Of a stretch of 64,000 nucleotides of DNA, positions 16,976-25,109 are shown one piece after another. The notes below the pieces were generated by a model that saw only the letters and a program-made list of their open reading frames with translations, had not been told where the DNA came from and did not search any database. Source of the stretch: Streptomyces sp. NBC_00353 (GTDB lineage Bacteria > Actinomycetota > Actinomycetes > Streptomycetales > Streptomycetaceae); assembly GCF_036108815.1 (NCBI RefSeq), contig NZ_CP107985.1, positions 6,076,001 through 6,140,000 of the forward strand, in the 5' to 3' direction. Made by a program: the position numbers and the translations under genes. Within the stretch, counting starts at the first letter, position 1; each line of letters starts with the position of its first letter.

Positions 16976-17373
16976 CGGTCACGGCCCAGATGGCCCGCTT
17001 CGCCCTCGTCGGCGTCGTGAACACCGGTACGTACTACGGCTGCTACCTGGCCCTGCTGACCGTGCTGCCGTACCTGGCCGCGCATGTGATCGCGTTCGCG
17101 TTGAGCATGACCGGCTCGTTCCTGCTGAACTCGTACTTCACGTACCGGACCCGGCCCACCTGGCGGAAGTTCCTGCTCTTCCCGCTCACCAACGCCGCCA
17201 ACTTCGTCATCACCACCGGCGGTGTCTGGCTGCTGGTCGACCGCGCCGGCTTCAGCAGCCGCTACGCACCGCTGGTCGCAGCGCTGGCGGCCATCCCGAT
17301 CACCTTTGTGGTCTCCCGCGCGATCATGCTGCGGCCGGACGCGAGGCCGAAAGCGGTCGAACGCGCGCGCTGA
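16972..17373 (+). CDS. GtrA/GtcA-family flippase-like membrane protein
   Basis: A 133-residue protein with four hydrophobic helices and the family motifs RFALVGVVNTGTYYG, SFLLNSYFTYRT and FPLTNAANFVITTGGVWLLV. GtrA proteins are thought to move polyprenyl-phosphate-linked sugars across the membrane. It follows the glycosyltransferase with an ATGA overlap, the standard GtrB-GtrA coupling. With the divergent YfhO protein it completes the three-part set seen in Bacillus and Listeria. Confidence 0.85.
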   Translation: MTVTAQMARFALVGVVNTGTYYGCYLALLTVLPYLAAHVIAFALSMTGSFLLNSYFTYRTRPTWRKFLLFPLTNAANFVITTGGVWLLVDRAGFSSRYAPLVAALAAIPITFVVSRAIMLRPDARPKAVERAR

Positions 17374-17511
17374 GCGCACCTGATTCGGCCCACATCCCGA
17401 ACTCCTGCCGAATCGTTGGTCGAACCAGTGGCCCGGATCACGCCCACTGCCTAACATCGATCACCGCAAGGTCTTGTGCACCGCCGCACAATCTCTCCCC
17501 GGGAGGCTCCT

Positions 17512-18168
17512 TTGCACCGCCGCCGTCGCACCGCGCTCGTCGTCTCCGCCGCCACGCTCGTCGCGGCGCCGCTGCTCTCCGCCTGCGGCAACCAGGCCCA
17601 CCCAGGTGCTGCAGCCGTGGTCGGAGGGGACCGGATCGAGGTGTCCACCGTGCAGGCCCAGGTGGCGGAGGTACGCACCGCGCAGCGCGAGTCCGACCAG
17701 TCCGTCCAGCTCATCAACAAGTCGGGACAGCTCGGCCGGGCCAAGCTGCACGGACTGATCTTCGACCGGATCCTGGACAAGGCCGCCGCGGACGCGAACG
17801 TGACGGTCAGCCGCAAGGAGATCCAGGAGATGCTGCAGTCGGCGGCCACCCAGTCCGGGGGAGAGGCACAGCTGCGGACGACGATGCTCCAGCAGAGCTG
17901 GGTCGCCCCCGACCAGATCGAGGCCGTCCTGCGGGAGCAGGTCCAGCTGACGAAGCTGGCCCAGGCGCTCGGCGCCGACCTGCAGCAGCCCGCCGGACAG
18001 AAGGCCGTGGGCGACGCACTCACCGCGGCGTCGAAGTCGCTGCACATCGACGTCAACCCGCGCTTCGGTACCTGGGACGACAAGCAGACCCAGCTCGCCA
18101 ACTACAAGGCCCCGTGGATCACCCAGGTCACCAAGCCCGCCCAGCAGGAGGCCGCAGCGGGCGCTTAG
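17512..18168 (+). CDS. SurA-N-like lipoprotein (probable extracytoplasmic chaperone)
   Basis: A 218-residue lipoprotein. The signal HRRRRTALVVSAATLVAAPLLSAC has lipobox LSAC at about residues 21-24. The mature part is helical and resembles the SurA/PrsA N-terminal domain (VVGGDRIEVSTVQAQVAEV, LIFDRILDKAAADANVTVS). No rotamase domain is present, so a holding-chaperone role is likelier than prolyl isomerase. The TTG at 17512 is chosen because GGAGG lies 5 bp upstream; a GTG at 17476 would add 12 residues ahead of the signal. Its TAG stop touches the MITE-like repeat, so the native C-terminus may have been altered. Confidence 0.78.
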   Translation: MHRRRRTALVVSAATLVAAPLLSACGNQAHPGAAAVVGGDRIEVSTVQAQVAEVRTAQRESDQSVQLINKSGQLGRAKLHGLIFDRILDKAAADANVTVSRKEIQEMLQSAATQSGGEAQLRTTMLQQSWVAPDQIEAVLREQVQLTKLAQALGADLQQPAGQKAVGDALTAASKSLHIDVNPRFGTWDDKQTQLANYKAPWITQVTKPAQQEAAAGA

Positions 18169-18389
18169 GGGGTGTCCGGTCGGTCAGGCCGGGCTCGCGT
18201 GCCCTGGCACGCACATCTGCCGCGTTGTCGCCGGTCCTCCCCGAGCTCTCGGCTTCGCTCGAGCAGGGGAGACCCCATGCGCTCCGCGTGGGCTCCTTCC
18301 TCCGCCTCGCAGCTGCACGCGCCACGGTGACATCAGCCGCTCCGCGGCGGGCCGCTCCCTGATCCGGCCCGACCGACCGGACGCCCCCT
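18167..18389. mobile_element. MITE-like element with 24-bp terminal inverted repeats
   Basis: The left end GGGGTGTCCGGTCGGTCAGG (from 18169) and the complement of the right end (18364-18387) match at 22 of 24 positions. The element is about 220 bp with no coding capacity. An internal palindromic block (CGAGCTCTCGGCTTCGCTCGAG) is of a type I recall as common between Streptomyces genes. Extending the ends by two bases (AGGGGG.../...CCCCCT) still pairs. No clear target duplication is seen. It starts inside the stop codon of the SurA-like gene and ends 15 bp before mazG, so it may act as terminator or promoter spacer. Confidence 0.7.
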
Positions 18390-18404
18390 GGGTAGGTTGG
18401 GGGG

Positions 18405-19367
18405 GTGAACGCTGAAGATCCCGGTCGTATCGTCCTGCTCACCGCCAGCCACCGGGTCGCGCCGGGGTTGCTGTCCTGGCCGGCCTGGCAGACGCTGCAC
18501 GCCGCCGACCGGGTGCTCTGCGCCGAGCAGGACCAACCGCAGCTGCCGTATCTGCGCGAGGCGGGCGTCACCGTCGAACACGCCGCGCCCACCGCGCAGG
18601 AGCTCGTCGACGCCTGCGCGGGCGGCCGGACCGTCGTGGTCGTCACCGGCGGTGAGGGAAACCAGCCGCTGACGGACGGGCTGGCCCGGCTCGCCGGATC
18701 GGGCCGGGTACAGATGCCGAACCTGGAGCTGCTGCCCGGTTCGTACGATCTGCCGGGCGCCCGTCTCCTCGATCTCGTCCAGGTCATGGACCGGATCAGG
18801 GCCGAGTGCCCCTGGACGTCGCAGAAGACCCATCAGGGGCTCGCCAAGTACGCCATCGAGGAGGCGTACGAACTGGTCGAGGCGATCGAGGACGGCGACC
18901 GCGACGAGCTGCGCGAGGAACTCGGGGACGTGCTCCTTCAGGTCGTCTTCCATGCCAGGATCGCGGAGGAGGACGAGGACCAGCCGTTCTCCGTCGACGA
19001 TGTCGCGGCCACCCTCGTCGAGAAGCTGATCCATCGCCACCCGCATGTCTTCGGTGACGAGACCGCCGAGACCCCGGAGGACGTGCACGCGCACTGGCTG
19101 CGCACCAAGGCCATCGAGAAGCAGCGCGACTCGGTCACCGACGGCGTGCCGCTCGGCCAGCCCGGTCTGGCGCTGGCGGCGAAGCTCGCCGGCCGGGTCC
19201 GTACCGCCGGACTCGATGTGGCGCTCCCCGCGGGGGACGGCATCGGGTACGAGCTCCTCGCCCTCGCCGTACGCGCGGAACAGGACGGCACCGACCCCGA
19301 GGCCGCGCTGCGCGCCGCCGGTCGTGCCTACCGGGACGCGATCCTCGAGGCGGAGGGCAACGGATAA
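18405..19367 (+). CDS. mazG: MazG nucleoside triphosphate pyrophosphohydrolase
   Basis: A 320-residue enzyme that hydrolyses (d)NTPs to monophosphates and pyrophosphate, thought to cleanse aberrant nucleotides. The first 125 residues resemble the methyltransferase-like half found in YabN-type MazG proteins (VVVVTGGEGNQPLTDGLARLAG). The MazG domain follows from about residue 128: DRIRAECPWTSQKTHQGLAKYAIEEAYELVEAI, with the metal-binding ExxE...ExxD set (EELGDVLLQVVFHARIAEE) and KLIHRHPHVFGD. It starts at GTG 18405, right after the MITE-like repeat. The P450 gene begins 9 bp after its stop. Confidence 0.92.
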   Translation: MNAEDPGRIVLLTASHRVAPGLLSWPAWQTLHAADRVLCAEQDQPQLPYLREAGVTVEHAAPTAQELVDACAGGRTVVVVTGGEGNQPLTDGLARLAGSGRVQMPNLELLPGSYDLPGARLLDLVQVMDRIRAECPWTSQKTHQGLAKYAIEEAYELVEAIEDGDRDELREELGDVLLQVVFHARIAEEDEDQPFSVDDVAATLVEKLIHRHPHVFGDETAETPEDVHAHWLRTKAIEKQRDSVTDGVPLGQPGLALAAKLAGRVRTAGLDVALPAGDGIGYELLALAVRAEQDGTDPEAALRAAGRAYRDAILEAEGNG

Positions 19368-19376
19368 CGTCAGGGG

Positions 19377-20690
19377 GTGAACGACAGCCCCGCCGACACC
19401 CCTGCCACCAGCCCCGCCGACGCTCCTGCGGACGGCCCCGAACTCTTCACATGGGAGTTCGCGACCGACCCGTACCCGGCCTACGCCTGGCTGCGCGAGC
19501 ACAGCCCCGTGCACCGCACCGCGCTGCCCAGCGGGGTCGAGGCATGGCTGGTGACGAGGTACGCGGATGCCCGGCAGGCCCTCGCCGACACCCGGCTCTC
19601 CAAGAACCCGGCGCACCATGACGAGCCGGCGCACGCCAAGGGGAAGACCGGCATCCCGGGCGAGCGCAAGGCCGAGCTGATGACGCATCTGCTGAACATC
19701 GACCCGCCCGACCACACCCGGCTGCGCCGCCTCGTATCGAAGGCGTTCACGCCGCGCCGGGTCGCGGAGTTCGCGCCGCGTGTGCAGGAGCTGACGGACC
19801 GCCTCATCGACAACTTCATCGAGGAGGGGAGCGCGGACCTCATCCACGACTTCGCGTTCCCGCTCCCCATCTACGCGATCTGCGATCTGCTCGGCGTTCC
19901 GCGCGAGGACCAGGACGACTTCCGGGACTGGGCGGGCATGATGATCCGCCACGGCGGCGGGCCGCGCGGCGGGGTGGCGCGGTCGGTGAAGAAGATGCGC
20001 GGCTATCTCGCCGAACTCATCCACCGGAAGCGGGAGAACCCCGGGGACGATCTGATCTCGGGGCTGATCCGGGCCAGCGACCACGGCGAGCACCTCACCG
20101 AGAACGAGGCCGCCGCCATGGCCTTCATCCTCCTCTTCGCCGGCTTCGAGACGACGGTCAACCTGATCGGCAACGGGGTGTACGCCCTGCTGCGCAATCC
20201 CGAGCAGCGGGAGCGGCTGCAGCGCTCGCTCGACGCGGGGGAGACCGGGCTGCTGGAGACCGGCATCGAGGAACTGCTGCGGTACGACGGTCCGGTGGAG
20301 CTGGCGACCTGGCGGTTCGCCACCGAACCGCTGGTGCTCGGCGGCCGGCGGATCGCGGCGGGCGATCCCGTACTGGTGGTGCTCGCCGCCGCGGACCGGG
20401 ATCCGGAACGGTTCGCCGACCCCGACATTCTCGACCTCTCCCGGCGTGACAATCAGCACCTCGGCTACGGGCACGGCATCCACTACTGCCTGGGGGCGCC
20501 GCTCGCCCGACTGGAGGGACAGGCCGCGCTGGCCACGCTGCTGAGGCGCCTCCCGGACCTGCGTCTTGCGGTGGAACCTACCGATTTGCGGTGGCGCGGA
20601 GGGCTCATCATGCGCGGACTGCGCACTCTTCCCGTGGAGTTCGATCCCGGACATCGCCCGGATGAAGGTGACGCTCTGTCAACTCCGTGA
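19377..20690 (+). CDS. Cytochrome P450, CYP107-like
   Basis: A 437-residue soluble P450. The first 22 residues are a Ser/Pro/Ala/Asp repeat not typical of the family. Landmarks are the I-helix AGFETT (about 263-268), the K-helix EELLR (ExxR, about 300) and the heme loop YGHGIHYCLGAPLAR with the axial Cys at about residue 367; Tyr stands where FxxGxxxC has Phe. LNIDPPDHTRLRRLVSKAFTPR is the usual bacterial B/C region. It is probably co-transcribed with mazG. The position matches a CYP107U-type gene that I recall beside rpf genes in S. coelicolor. The substrate is unknown; no ferredoxin gene is near. Confidence 0.88.
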   Translation: MNDSPADTPATSPADAPADGPELFTWEFATDPYPAYAWLREHSPVHRTALPSGVEAWLVTRYADARQALADTRLSKNPAHHDEPAHAKGKTGIPGERKAELMTHLLNIDPPDHTRLRRLVSKAFTPRRVAEFAPRVQELTDRLIDNFIEEGSADLIHDFAFPLPIYAICDLLGVPREDQDDFRDWAGMMIRHGGGPRGGVARSVKKMRGYLAELIHRKRENPGDDLISGLIRASDHGEHLTENEAAAMAFILLFAGFETTVNLIGNGVYALLRNPEQRERLQRSLDAGETGLLETGIEELLRYDGPVELATWRFATEPLVLGGRRIAAGDPVLVVLAAADRDPERFADPDILDLSRRDNQHLGYGHGIHYCLGAPLARLEGQAALATLLRRLPDLRLAVEPTDLRWRGGLIMRGLRTLPVEFDPGHRPDEGDALSTP

Positions 20691-20795
20691 CTTTCACGTG
20701 ATCTGCGCTGCATCGACTTGTGACAAGCGTTCGACTGCCGCTACCTTCACCGTTCGACTCACCAGTCACTTGTCAGTCACACGGAAGGCAACCGC

Positions 20796-21731
20796 ATGGG
20801 CTCCGCGAACGGCAGACACCGTCGCCCTCGTCAGGCACCCGCCATCGTCGTCGCCGCAGGCGTCACCGGCTCGGCCATCGCCATCCCGCTGCTCGGTGCG
20901 GCCGGTGTGCACGCGGCCGACGCCGCGACCTGGGACCGGGTCGCCGAGTGCGAGAGCGGCGGCATGTGGAGTGCCGACCTCGGCAACGGCTTCTACGGCG
21001 GTCTCCAGTTCTCGCAGGACACCTGGAAGTCGTACGGCGGCGAGGCGTACGCCTCGCGTGCCGACCTCGCCAGCCGCTCGCAGCAGATAGCGGTCGCCGA
21101 GAAGGTCCTCGACGACCAGGGGCCACGGGCGTGGCCCAGCTGTGCGGTGATCTCCGGGCTCACGGTGGACGGGACGCTGCCGGGTGTCGACCCGGGAGGC
21201 CTGCTGTCGGCCGACCCGACGCAGAGCGCGGACCCGTCCGACGAGGCGTCGGACGAGGCGAGCCCGTCGGGCGGGTCGAAGTCGGCGTCCGCCAAGTCGT
21301 CGGAGAAGGCGTCCGGCAAGGCGTCCGGCAAGGCGTCGGGCAAGGCGTCGAGCGAGTCGTCATCCGATGTGTCGGATACGTCCGGTTCGGCCGACTCGTC
21401 CCTCTCCTCCGGTTCTTCCGGCAGTGAGGCGGGCGGTAAGCACCGTGGCGCGCCCGCCCCGGAGGTGAGCCAGGGTGCGGGAACGGGCGGCGATCGCGAC
21501 TCGGGTCGCCATGCTTCCCGCGGTAACAGTGACGGACGCGACACGCGCGGCTCGGCCGCTGACGGCACATACACCGTTCGGCCGGGCGACAACCTCTGGG
21601 CGATTGCTGATGCACAGAAGGTTCATGGCGGATGGCCGGCGCTCTACGAGGCCAACAAGAGTGCTGTCGGCGATGACCCGGATCTCATTCTCCCTGGCCA
21701 GAGCCTCGATCTCGGTGTGAAGGCGGAGTAG
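20796..21731 (+). CDS. rpfC: Resuscitation-promoting factor with LysM (RpfC-like)
   Basis: A 311-residue secreted cell-wall hydrolase. A signal peptide (to about residue 42, VHAADA) precedes the lysozyme-like Rpf domain (about 43-120), with catalytic Glu in ECESGGMWS and FYGGLQFSQDTW. Next is a very long Ser/Lys/Ala/Gly linker with tandem KASG repeats (about 160-215). A C-terminal LysM (TYTVRPGDNLWAIADAQ...LILPGQSL, about 260-310) binds peptidoglycan. It cleaves peptidoglycan during germination and regrowth. The name follows the order P450 - rpf - rpf - eno that I recall for RpfC/RpfA; only the Rpf family itself is certain. Unlike its neighbour it has just 105 bp upstream and no riboswitch. 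Confidence 0.9.
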   Translation: MGSANGRHRRPRQAPAIVVAAGVTGSAIAIPLLGAAGVHAADAATWDRVAECESGGMWSADLGNGFYGGLQFSQDTWKSYGGEAYASRADLASRSQQIAVAEKVLDDQGPRAWPSCAVISGLTVDGTLPGVDPGGLLSADPTQSADPSDEASDEASPSGGSKSASAKSSEKASGKASGKASGKASSESSSDVSDTSGSADSSLSSGSSGSEAGGKHRGAPAPEVSQGAGTGGDRDSGRHASRGNSDGRDTRGSAADGTYTVRPGDNLWAIADAQKVHGGWPALYEANKSAVGDDPDLILPGQSLDLGVKAE

Positions 21732-21780
21732 GACCAATCTGATCAACAGCTTAAATCACCCCAAAAATCGGGGTAGTTCA

Positions 21781-21824
21781 GAGGCCTATGTCCACTTATG
21801 CGTAAGTGAGACATGGGTCTCTTT
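21781..21824 (+). terminator. Terminator after the first rpf gene
   Basis: A long hairpin has its left arm at 21781-21798 and right arm at 21803-21821, loop TGCG, with one bulged A and two G-U pairs, followed by TTT. It separates the first rpf transcript from the riboswitch-controlled second one. A smaller CCCC/GGGG hairpin sits just upstream near 21760. Confidence 0.75.
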
Positions 21825-21994
21825 GCGTCAATCGGCGTGTCTTGTCCGCCGGCTCCGTCCGCATCGCCCCCCACCTGCGAAAACGATGAACGGCTGGACG
21901 CGAGAAGGGGATGATTGTCTGTTATGTCCGTCTTTGAATATGGGGGTTGCGTGCGTTTACGGTCGGAACCGCTCGCACCGCGGGCCCCGTCGAC

Positions 21995-22192
21995 CGTCAC
22001 GCCGAATCCTGCCGTCGGTCGAAGGGAACAGACGCGTAAAGCGCCGTAGGCAGGAGCGGGGGACCCAGGTAAGCGCCGGGCCCGATGGTCGAAAGACCGT
22101 CAGGACCGGCTTGGGGTGAAGTCGCGTGCTAGGACGTGCGACCGGGCAACTCACTTGGCCCGAACCCGACAGCTCACCTCGTAGGCGTCGGT
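21995..22192 (+). promoter_or_regulatory. c-di-AMP riboswitch (ydaO/yuaA type)
   Basis: The leader of the second rpf gene contains the conserved blocks of the ydaO class in order: GGGGGACCCAGGTAA (22057-22071), TTGGGGTGAAG (about 22111-22121), AACTCACTTGGCCCGAACCC (22148-22167) and GACAGCTCACCTCGTAGGCG (22168-22187). In these RNAs two c-di-AMP molecules bind and lower expression; in S. coelicolor the element controls rpfA. The 3' end of the element abuts the ribosome-binding site GAGGAG (22193-22198), so control could act by termination or by hiding the site. Outer limits are approximate. Confidence 0.88.
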
Positions 22193-22205
22193 GAGGAGAA
22201 GTTCC

Positions 22206-22904
22206 ATGCTGCTGAACAGCAAGGGCAAGCACCGCCGCCCGTCCAAGGCCGTCCGTGTGGCCACGCTCGCCGGTGTCGCCGGTGCCGCCATCGCCGCTCC
22301 CCTGATGGGTGCCACGGGCGCCTCCGCCGCCTCCGTCGCCACGTGGGACGCCGTCGCCCAGTGCGAGTCCGGTGGCAACTGGTCCATCAACACCGGCAAC
22401 GGCTACTACGGCGGCCTGCAGTTCTCGCAGTCCAGCTGGGCCGCCGCCGGTGGCACGCAGTACGCCCCGCGGGCCGACCTGGCCACCAAGGCCCAGCAGA
22501 TCGCCACCGCCGAGAAGCTCCTCGACATGCAGGGTCCGGGTGCCTGGGGCTGCGCCGGCGCCGGCAACCTGACCAACGACGGTGTCGACCCGGGTGTCGA
22601 CACCGGCTCCGCCGCCGCGAAGCCGGCCGCGCCGAAGCCGGCCGAGCACACCGAGGCCCCCACCGCCTCCCGCTCGGACCGTGGCACCGCCCCCGCGGCC
22701 GCGAAGACCGTCACGACGCCGACCGGCCAGAAGGTCGCGAAGGGCGACGGCGAGTACAAGGTGAAGGCCGGTGACTCGCTCAGCAAGATCGCCGAGGCGC
22801 ACGAGGTGAAGGGCGGCTGGCACCAGCTGTTCAAGCTGAACAAGAACATCGTCAAGGACGCCGACCTGATCTTCCCGGGTCAGCAGCTCCACCTGACGAA
22901 GTAG
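22206..22904 (+). CDS. rpfA: Resuscitation-promoting factor with LysM (RpfA-like)
   Basis: A 232-residue secreted peptidoglycan hydrolase. A signal peptide (GKHRRPSKAVRVATLAGVAGAA...) precedes the Rpf domain with Glu in QCESGGNWS and YYGGLQFSQSSW. A shorter Ala/Pro linker follows, then a C-terminal LysM (YKVKAGDSLSKIAEAHEVKGGWHQLF). The ATG at 22206 is chosen because GAGGAG lies 7 bp upstream; the GTG at 22191 overlaps the riboswitch and the ribosome-binding site. Placement behind a c-di-AMP riboswitch links its output to the nucleotide that reports on wall and osmotic state. It is followed by a strong terminator before eno. Confidence 0.93.
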   Translation: MLLNSKGKHRRPSKAVRVATLAGVAGAAIAAPLMGATGASAASVATWDAVAQCESGGNWSINTGNGYYGGLQFSQSSWAAAGGTQYAPRADLATKAQQIATAEKLLDMQGPGAWGCAGAGNLTNDGVDPGVDTGSAAAKPAAPKPAEHTEAPTASRSDRGTAPAAAKTVTTPTGQKVAKGDGEYKVKAGDSLSKIAEAHEVKGGWHQLFKLNKNIVKDADLIFPGQQLHLTK

Positions 22905-22943
22905 TACGAACCTCAGCAGAAAAGCTCTCTCCTCCCCTGAGCA

Positions 22944-22988
22944 CCCCGACCCGGCGCGGATTCCCCCGTACGCGCCGGGTCGGGGTTT
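22944..22988 (+). terminator. Terminator after rpfA
   Basis: A perfect 15-bp stem (22944-22958 with 22971-22985) and a 12-nt loop is followed by TTT. It closes the rpfA transcript; the eno promoter should lie between it and 23186, where no clear consensus promoter is visible. Confidence 0.85.
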
Positions 22989-23186
22989 CTGCGCTCACCG
23001 TTCAACTGTTGTGGTTACCGCTCAGTAAGTTTTTGGACATTTGCCCGTCTAAGGGTGCCCTTGGGTCCTTTTTCGTCCCAGGAGGCGGGCGGTCGCCGAA
23101 CACAGTGGGCCAAGGCGGTTAGGCTCTTGCCGCAAGGCCAAAGCGACCCTGCACAACCAGCGTCATATCCCAGAAGGAGATGCCTC

Positions 23187-24467
23187 GTGCCGTCCATCGA
23201 CGTCGTCGTAGCCCGGGAAATCCTCGACTCCCGCGGAAACCCCACGGTCGAGGTCGAGGTTGGCCTCGACGACGGCAGCACCGGCCGTGCTGCCGTTCCG
23301 TCCGGCGCCTCCACCGGTGCGTTCGAGGCCATTGAGCTTCGCGACGGTGACCCCAACCGCTACCACGGCAAGGGCGTCGAGAAGGCCGTCCTCGCCGTGA
23401 TCGAGCAGATCGGCCCGGAGCTCGTCGGCTACGACGCGACCGAGCAGCGGCTGATCGACCAGGCGATGTTCGACCTGGACGCCACCGAGAACAAGGGCTC
23501 GCTCGGCGCCAACGCCATCCTCGGCGTCTCGCTGGCCGTCGCGCACGCCGCCTCCGAGGCCTCGGACCTGCCGCTGTTCCGCTACCTCGGTGGCCCGAAC
23601 GCGCACCTGCTGCCCGTCCCGATGATGAACATCCTCAACGGTGGGTCGCACGCCGACTCCAACGTGGACATCCAGGAGTTCATGATCGCCCCGATCGGCG
23701 CGGAGTCCTTCTCCGAGGCCCTGCGCTGGGGCGCCGAGGTCTACCACACGCTGAAGAAGGTCCTGAAGACGAAGGGCCTGTCGACCGGCCTCGGCGACGA
23801 GGGCGGCTTCGCGCCGAACCTGGAGTCGAACCGCGCCGCCCTGGACCTCATCATCGAGGCCATCAAGGAGGCCGGTTACGCCCCGGGCAAGGACATCGCG
23901 CTCGCGCTCGACGTCGCCGCCTCGGAGTTCTACAAGGACGGCAAGTACGAGTTCGAGGGCAAGTCCCGCTCGGCCGCCGAGATGACCGAGTACTACGAGG
24001 AGCTCGTCTCCGCGTACCCGCTGGTCTCCATCGAGGACCCGCTGTACGAGGACGACTGGGCCGGCTGGAACGTCATCACCCAGAAGCTCGGCGCCAAGGT
24101 GCAGATCGTCGGCGACGACCTGTTCGTCACCAACCCGGAGCGCCTGGCCCGTGGCATCGAGGAGGGCTCCGCCAACGCCCTGCTCGTCAAGGTCAACCAG
24201 ATCGGCTCGCTGACCGAGACCCTGGACGCCGTCGAGCTGGCCCAGCGCAACGGCTTCAAGTGCATGATGTCCCACCGCTCCGGCGAGACCGAGGACGTCA
24301 CCATCGCCGACCTCGCCGTCGCGGTGAACTGCGGTCAGATCAAGACCGGCGCCCCGGCCCGCTCGGACCGTGTCGCCAAGTACAACCAGCTGCTGCGCAT
24401 CGAGGAGATCCTCGACGACGCGGCGGTGTATGCGGGCCGCTCCGCGTTCCCGCGCTTCAAGGGCTGA
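23187..24467 (+). CDS. eno: Enolase
   Basis: 426 residues, the normal bacterial length. It interconverts 2-phosphoglycerate and phosphoenolpyruvate in glycolysis. The sequence shows REILDSRGNPTVEVEV at the start, PSGASTGAFEA (substrate loop), GDEGGFAPN with catalytic Glu, ALDVAASEFYKDG (metal Asp), SIEDPLYEDDWAG (metal Glu/Asp), GDDLFVTN (metal Asp), the LVKVNQIGSLTETL Lys and the MSHRSGETED signature. The GTG at 23187 is chosen because GAAGGAGA lies 6-7 bp upstream; the longer frame to 23055 has no support. Confidence 0.98.
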   Translation: MPSIDVVVAREILDSRGNPTVEVEVGLDDGSTGRAAVPSGASTGAFEAIELRDGDPNRYHGKGVEKAVLAVIEQIGPELVGYDATEQRLIDQAMFDLDATENKGSLGANAILGVSLAVAHAASEASDLPLFRYLGGPNAHLLPVPMMNILNGGSHADSNVDIQEFMIAPIGAESFSEALRWGAEVYHTLKKVLKTKGLSTGLGDEGGFAPNLESNRAALDLIIEAIKEAGYAPGKDIALALDVAASEFYKDGKYEFEGKSRSAAEMTEYYEELVSAYPLVSIEDPLYEDDWAGWNVITQKLGAKVQIVGDDLFVTNPERLARGIEEGSANALLVKVNQIGSLTETLDAVELAQRNGFKCMMSHRSGETEDVTIADLAVAVNCGQIKTGAPARSDRVAKYNQLLRIEEILDDAAVYAGRSAFPRFKG

Positions 24468-24569
24468 GCGCAGGCCCGTCACGGGCCGAAGGCACCGGCC
24501 TCCGTCCGTCCCCGCACTCGGTCCCGTACCGTGTGTGGGGACGGACGTGCGTAGTGGGGAGGCGGAGAC

Positions 24570-25040
24570 ATGGCCGCGAAGGACCGGGACCGGTTCTCCA
24601 CCGCGACCCGGCTGCGGCTGCTCGGAGAGCAGACCGCCGCCCGTGTCTACCGGTCCCAGAACCGCCGCCAGGCCCGCCGCTCCCGGCTCACCGGCCGGGC
24701 CGCCTTCCTCGCCCTTGTCGTCTGCTCCCTGGTGGTGGCGCTCGCGTACCCGATGCGGCAGTACGTGTCGCAGCGCGACGAGATCGCCGACCAGGAGCGG
24801 CTGGCGCAGGAGGCGGAGGCGCGCACCGAGGAGCTGCGCGACGAGAAGGCGCGCCTCCAGGACGACGCGTACATCCGGCGGCTGGCCCGGGAGCACCTGC
24901 ACTACGTCCTTCCCGGGGAGACCGGTTACACCGTGGTCGACCCGGACGCGGCCAGGGAGCGCGGCGGAGGGTCGGAGGAGACCGACCGGCCGTGGCACTC
25001 CAACCTGTGGGACGGCGTGGACTCCGCCGACCGCGACTGA
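24570..25040 (+). CDS. DivIC/FtsB-like septum formation initiator
   Basis: A 156-residue bitopic membrane protein. A basic cytosolic head (1-42, many Arg) precedes one transmembrane helix (about 43-63, AAFLALVVCSLVVALAYPM), then a coiled coil (about 70-95, RLAQEAEARTEELRDEKARLQDD) and the conserved DivIC/FtsB end YIRRLAREHLHYVLPGETGY. It pairs with FtsL and FtsQ in the septal complex. It is located just after eno, as is usual in actinobacteria and many other bacteria. The start at 24570 has GGAGG/GGAGA upstream. Confidence 0.9.
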   Translation: MAAKDRDRFSTATRLRLLGEQTAARVYRSQNRRQARRSRLTGRAAFLALVVCSLVVALAYPMRQYVSQRDEIADQERLAQEAEARTEELRDEKARLQDDAYIRRLAREHLHYVLPGETGYTVVDPDAARERGGGSEETDRPWHSNLWDGVDSADRD

Positions 25041-25109
25041 CCCCTTCTCCTTTTTCCTGATCCTCTGCGGAACCGCAGTCCAAGCATCCCGAGTAGAACC
25101 AAGGCAGGC

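Noticed and set aside
18333..20654. 773-codon minus-strand ORF opposite mazG and the P450
   Set aside because: It is a shadow with Arg/Gly/Val-rich composition; both plus-strand genes carry clear catalytic motifs.
22191..22205. GTG start for rpfA
   Set aside because: It lies in the riboswitch end and overlaps the ribosome-binding site used by the ATG at 22206.
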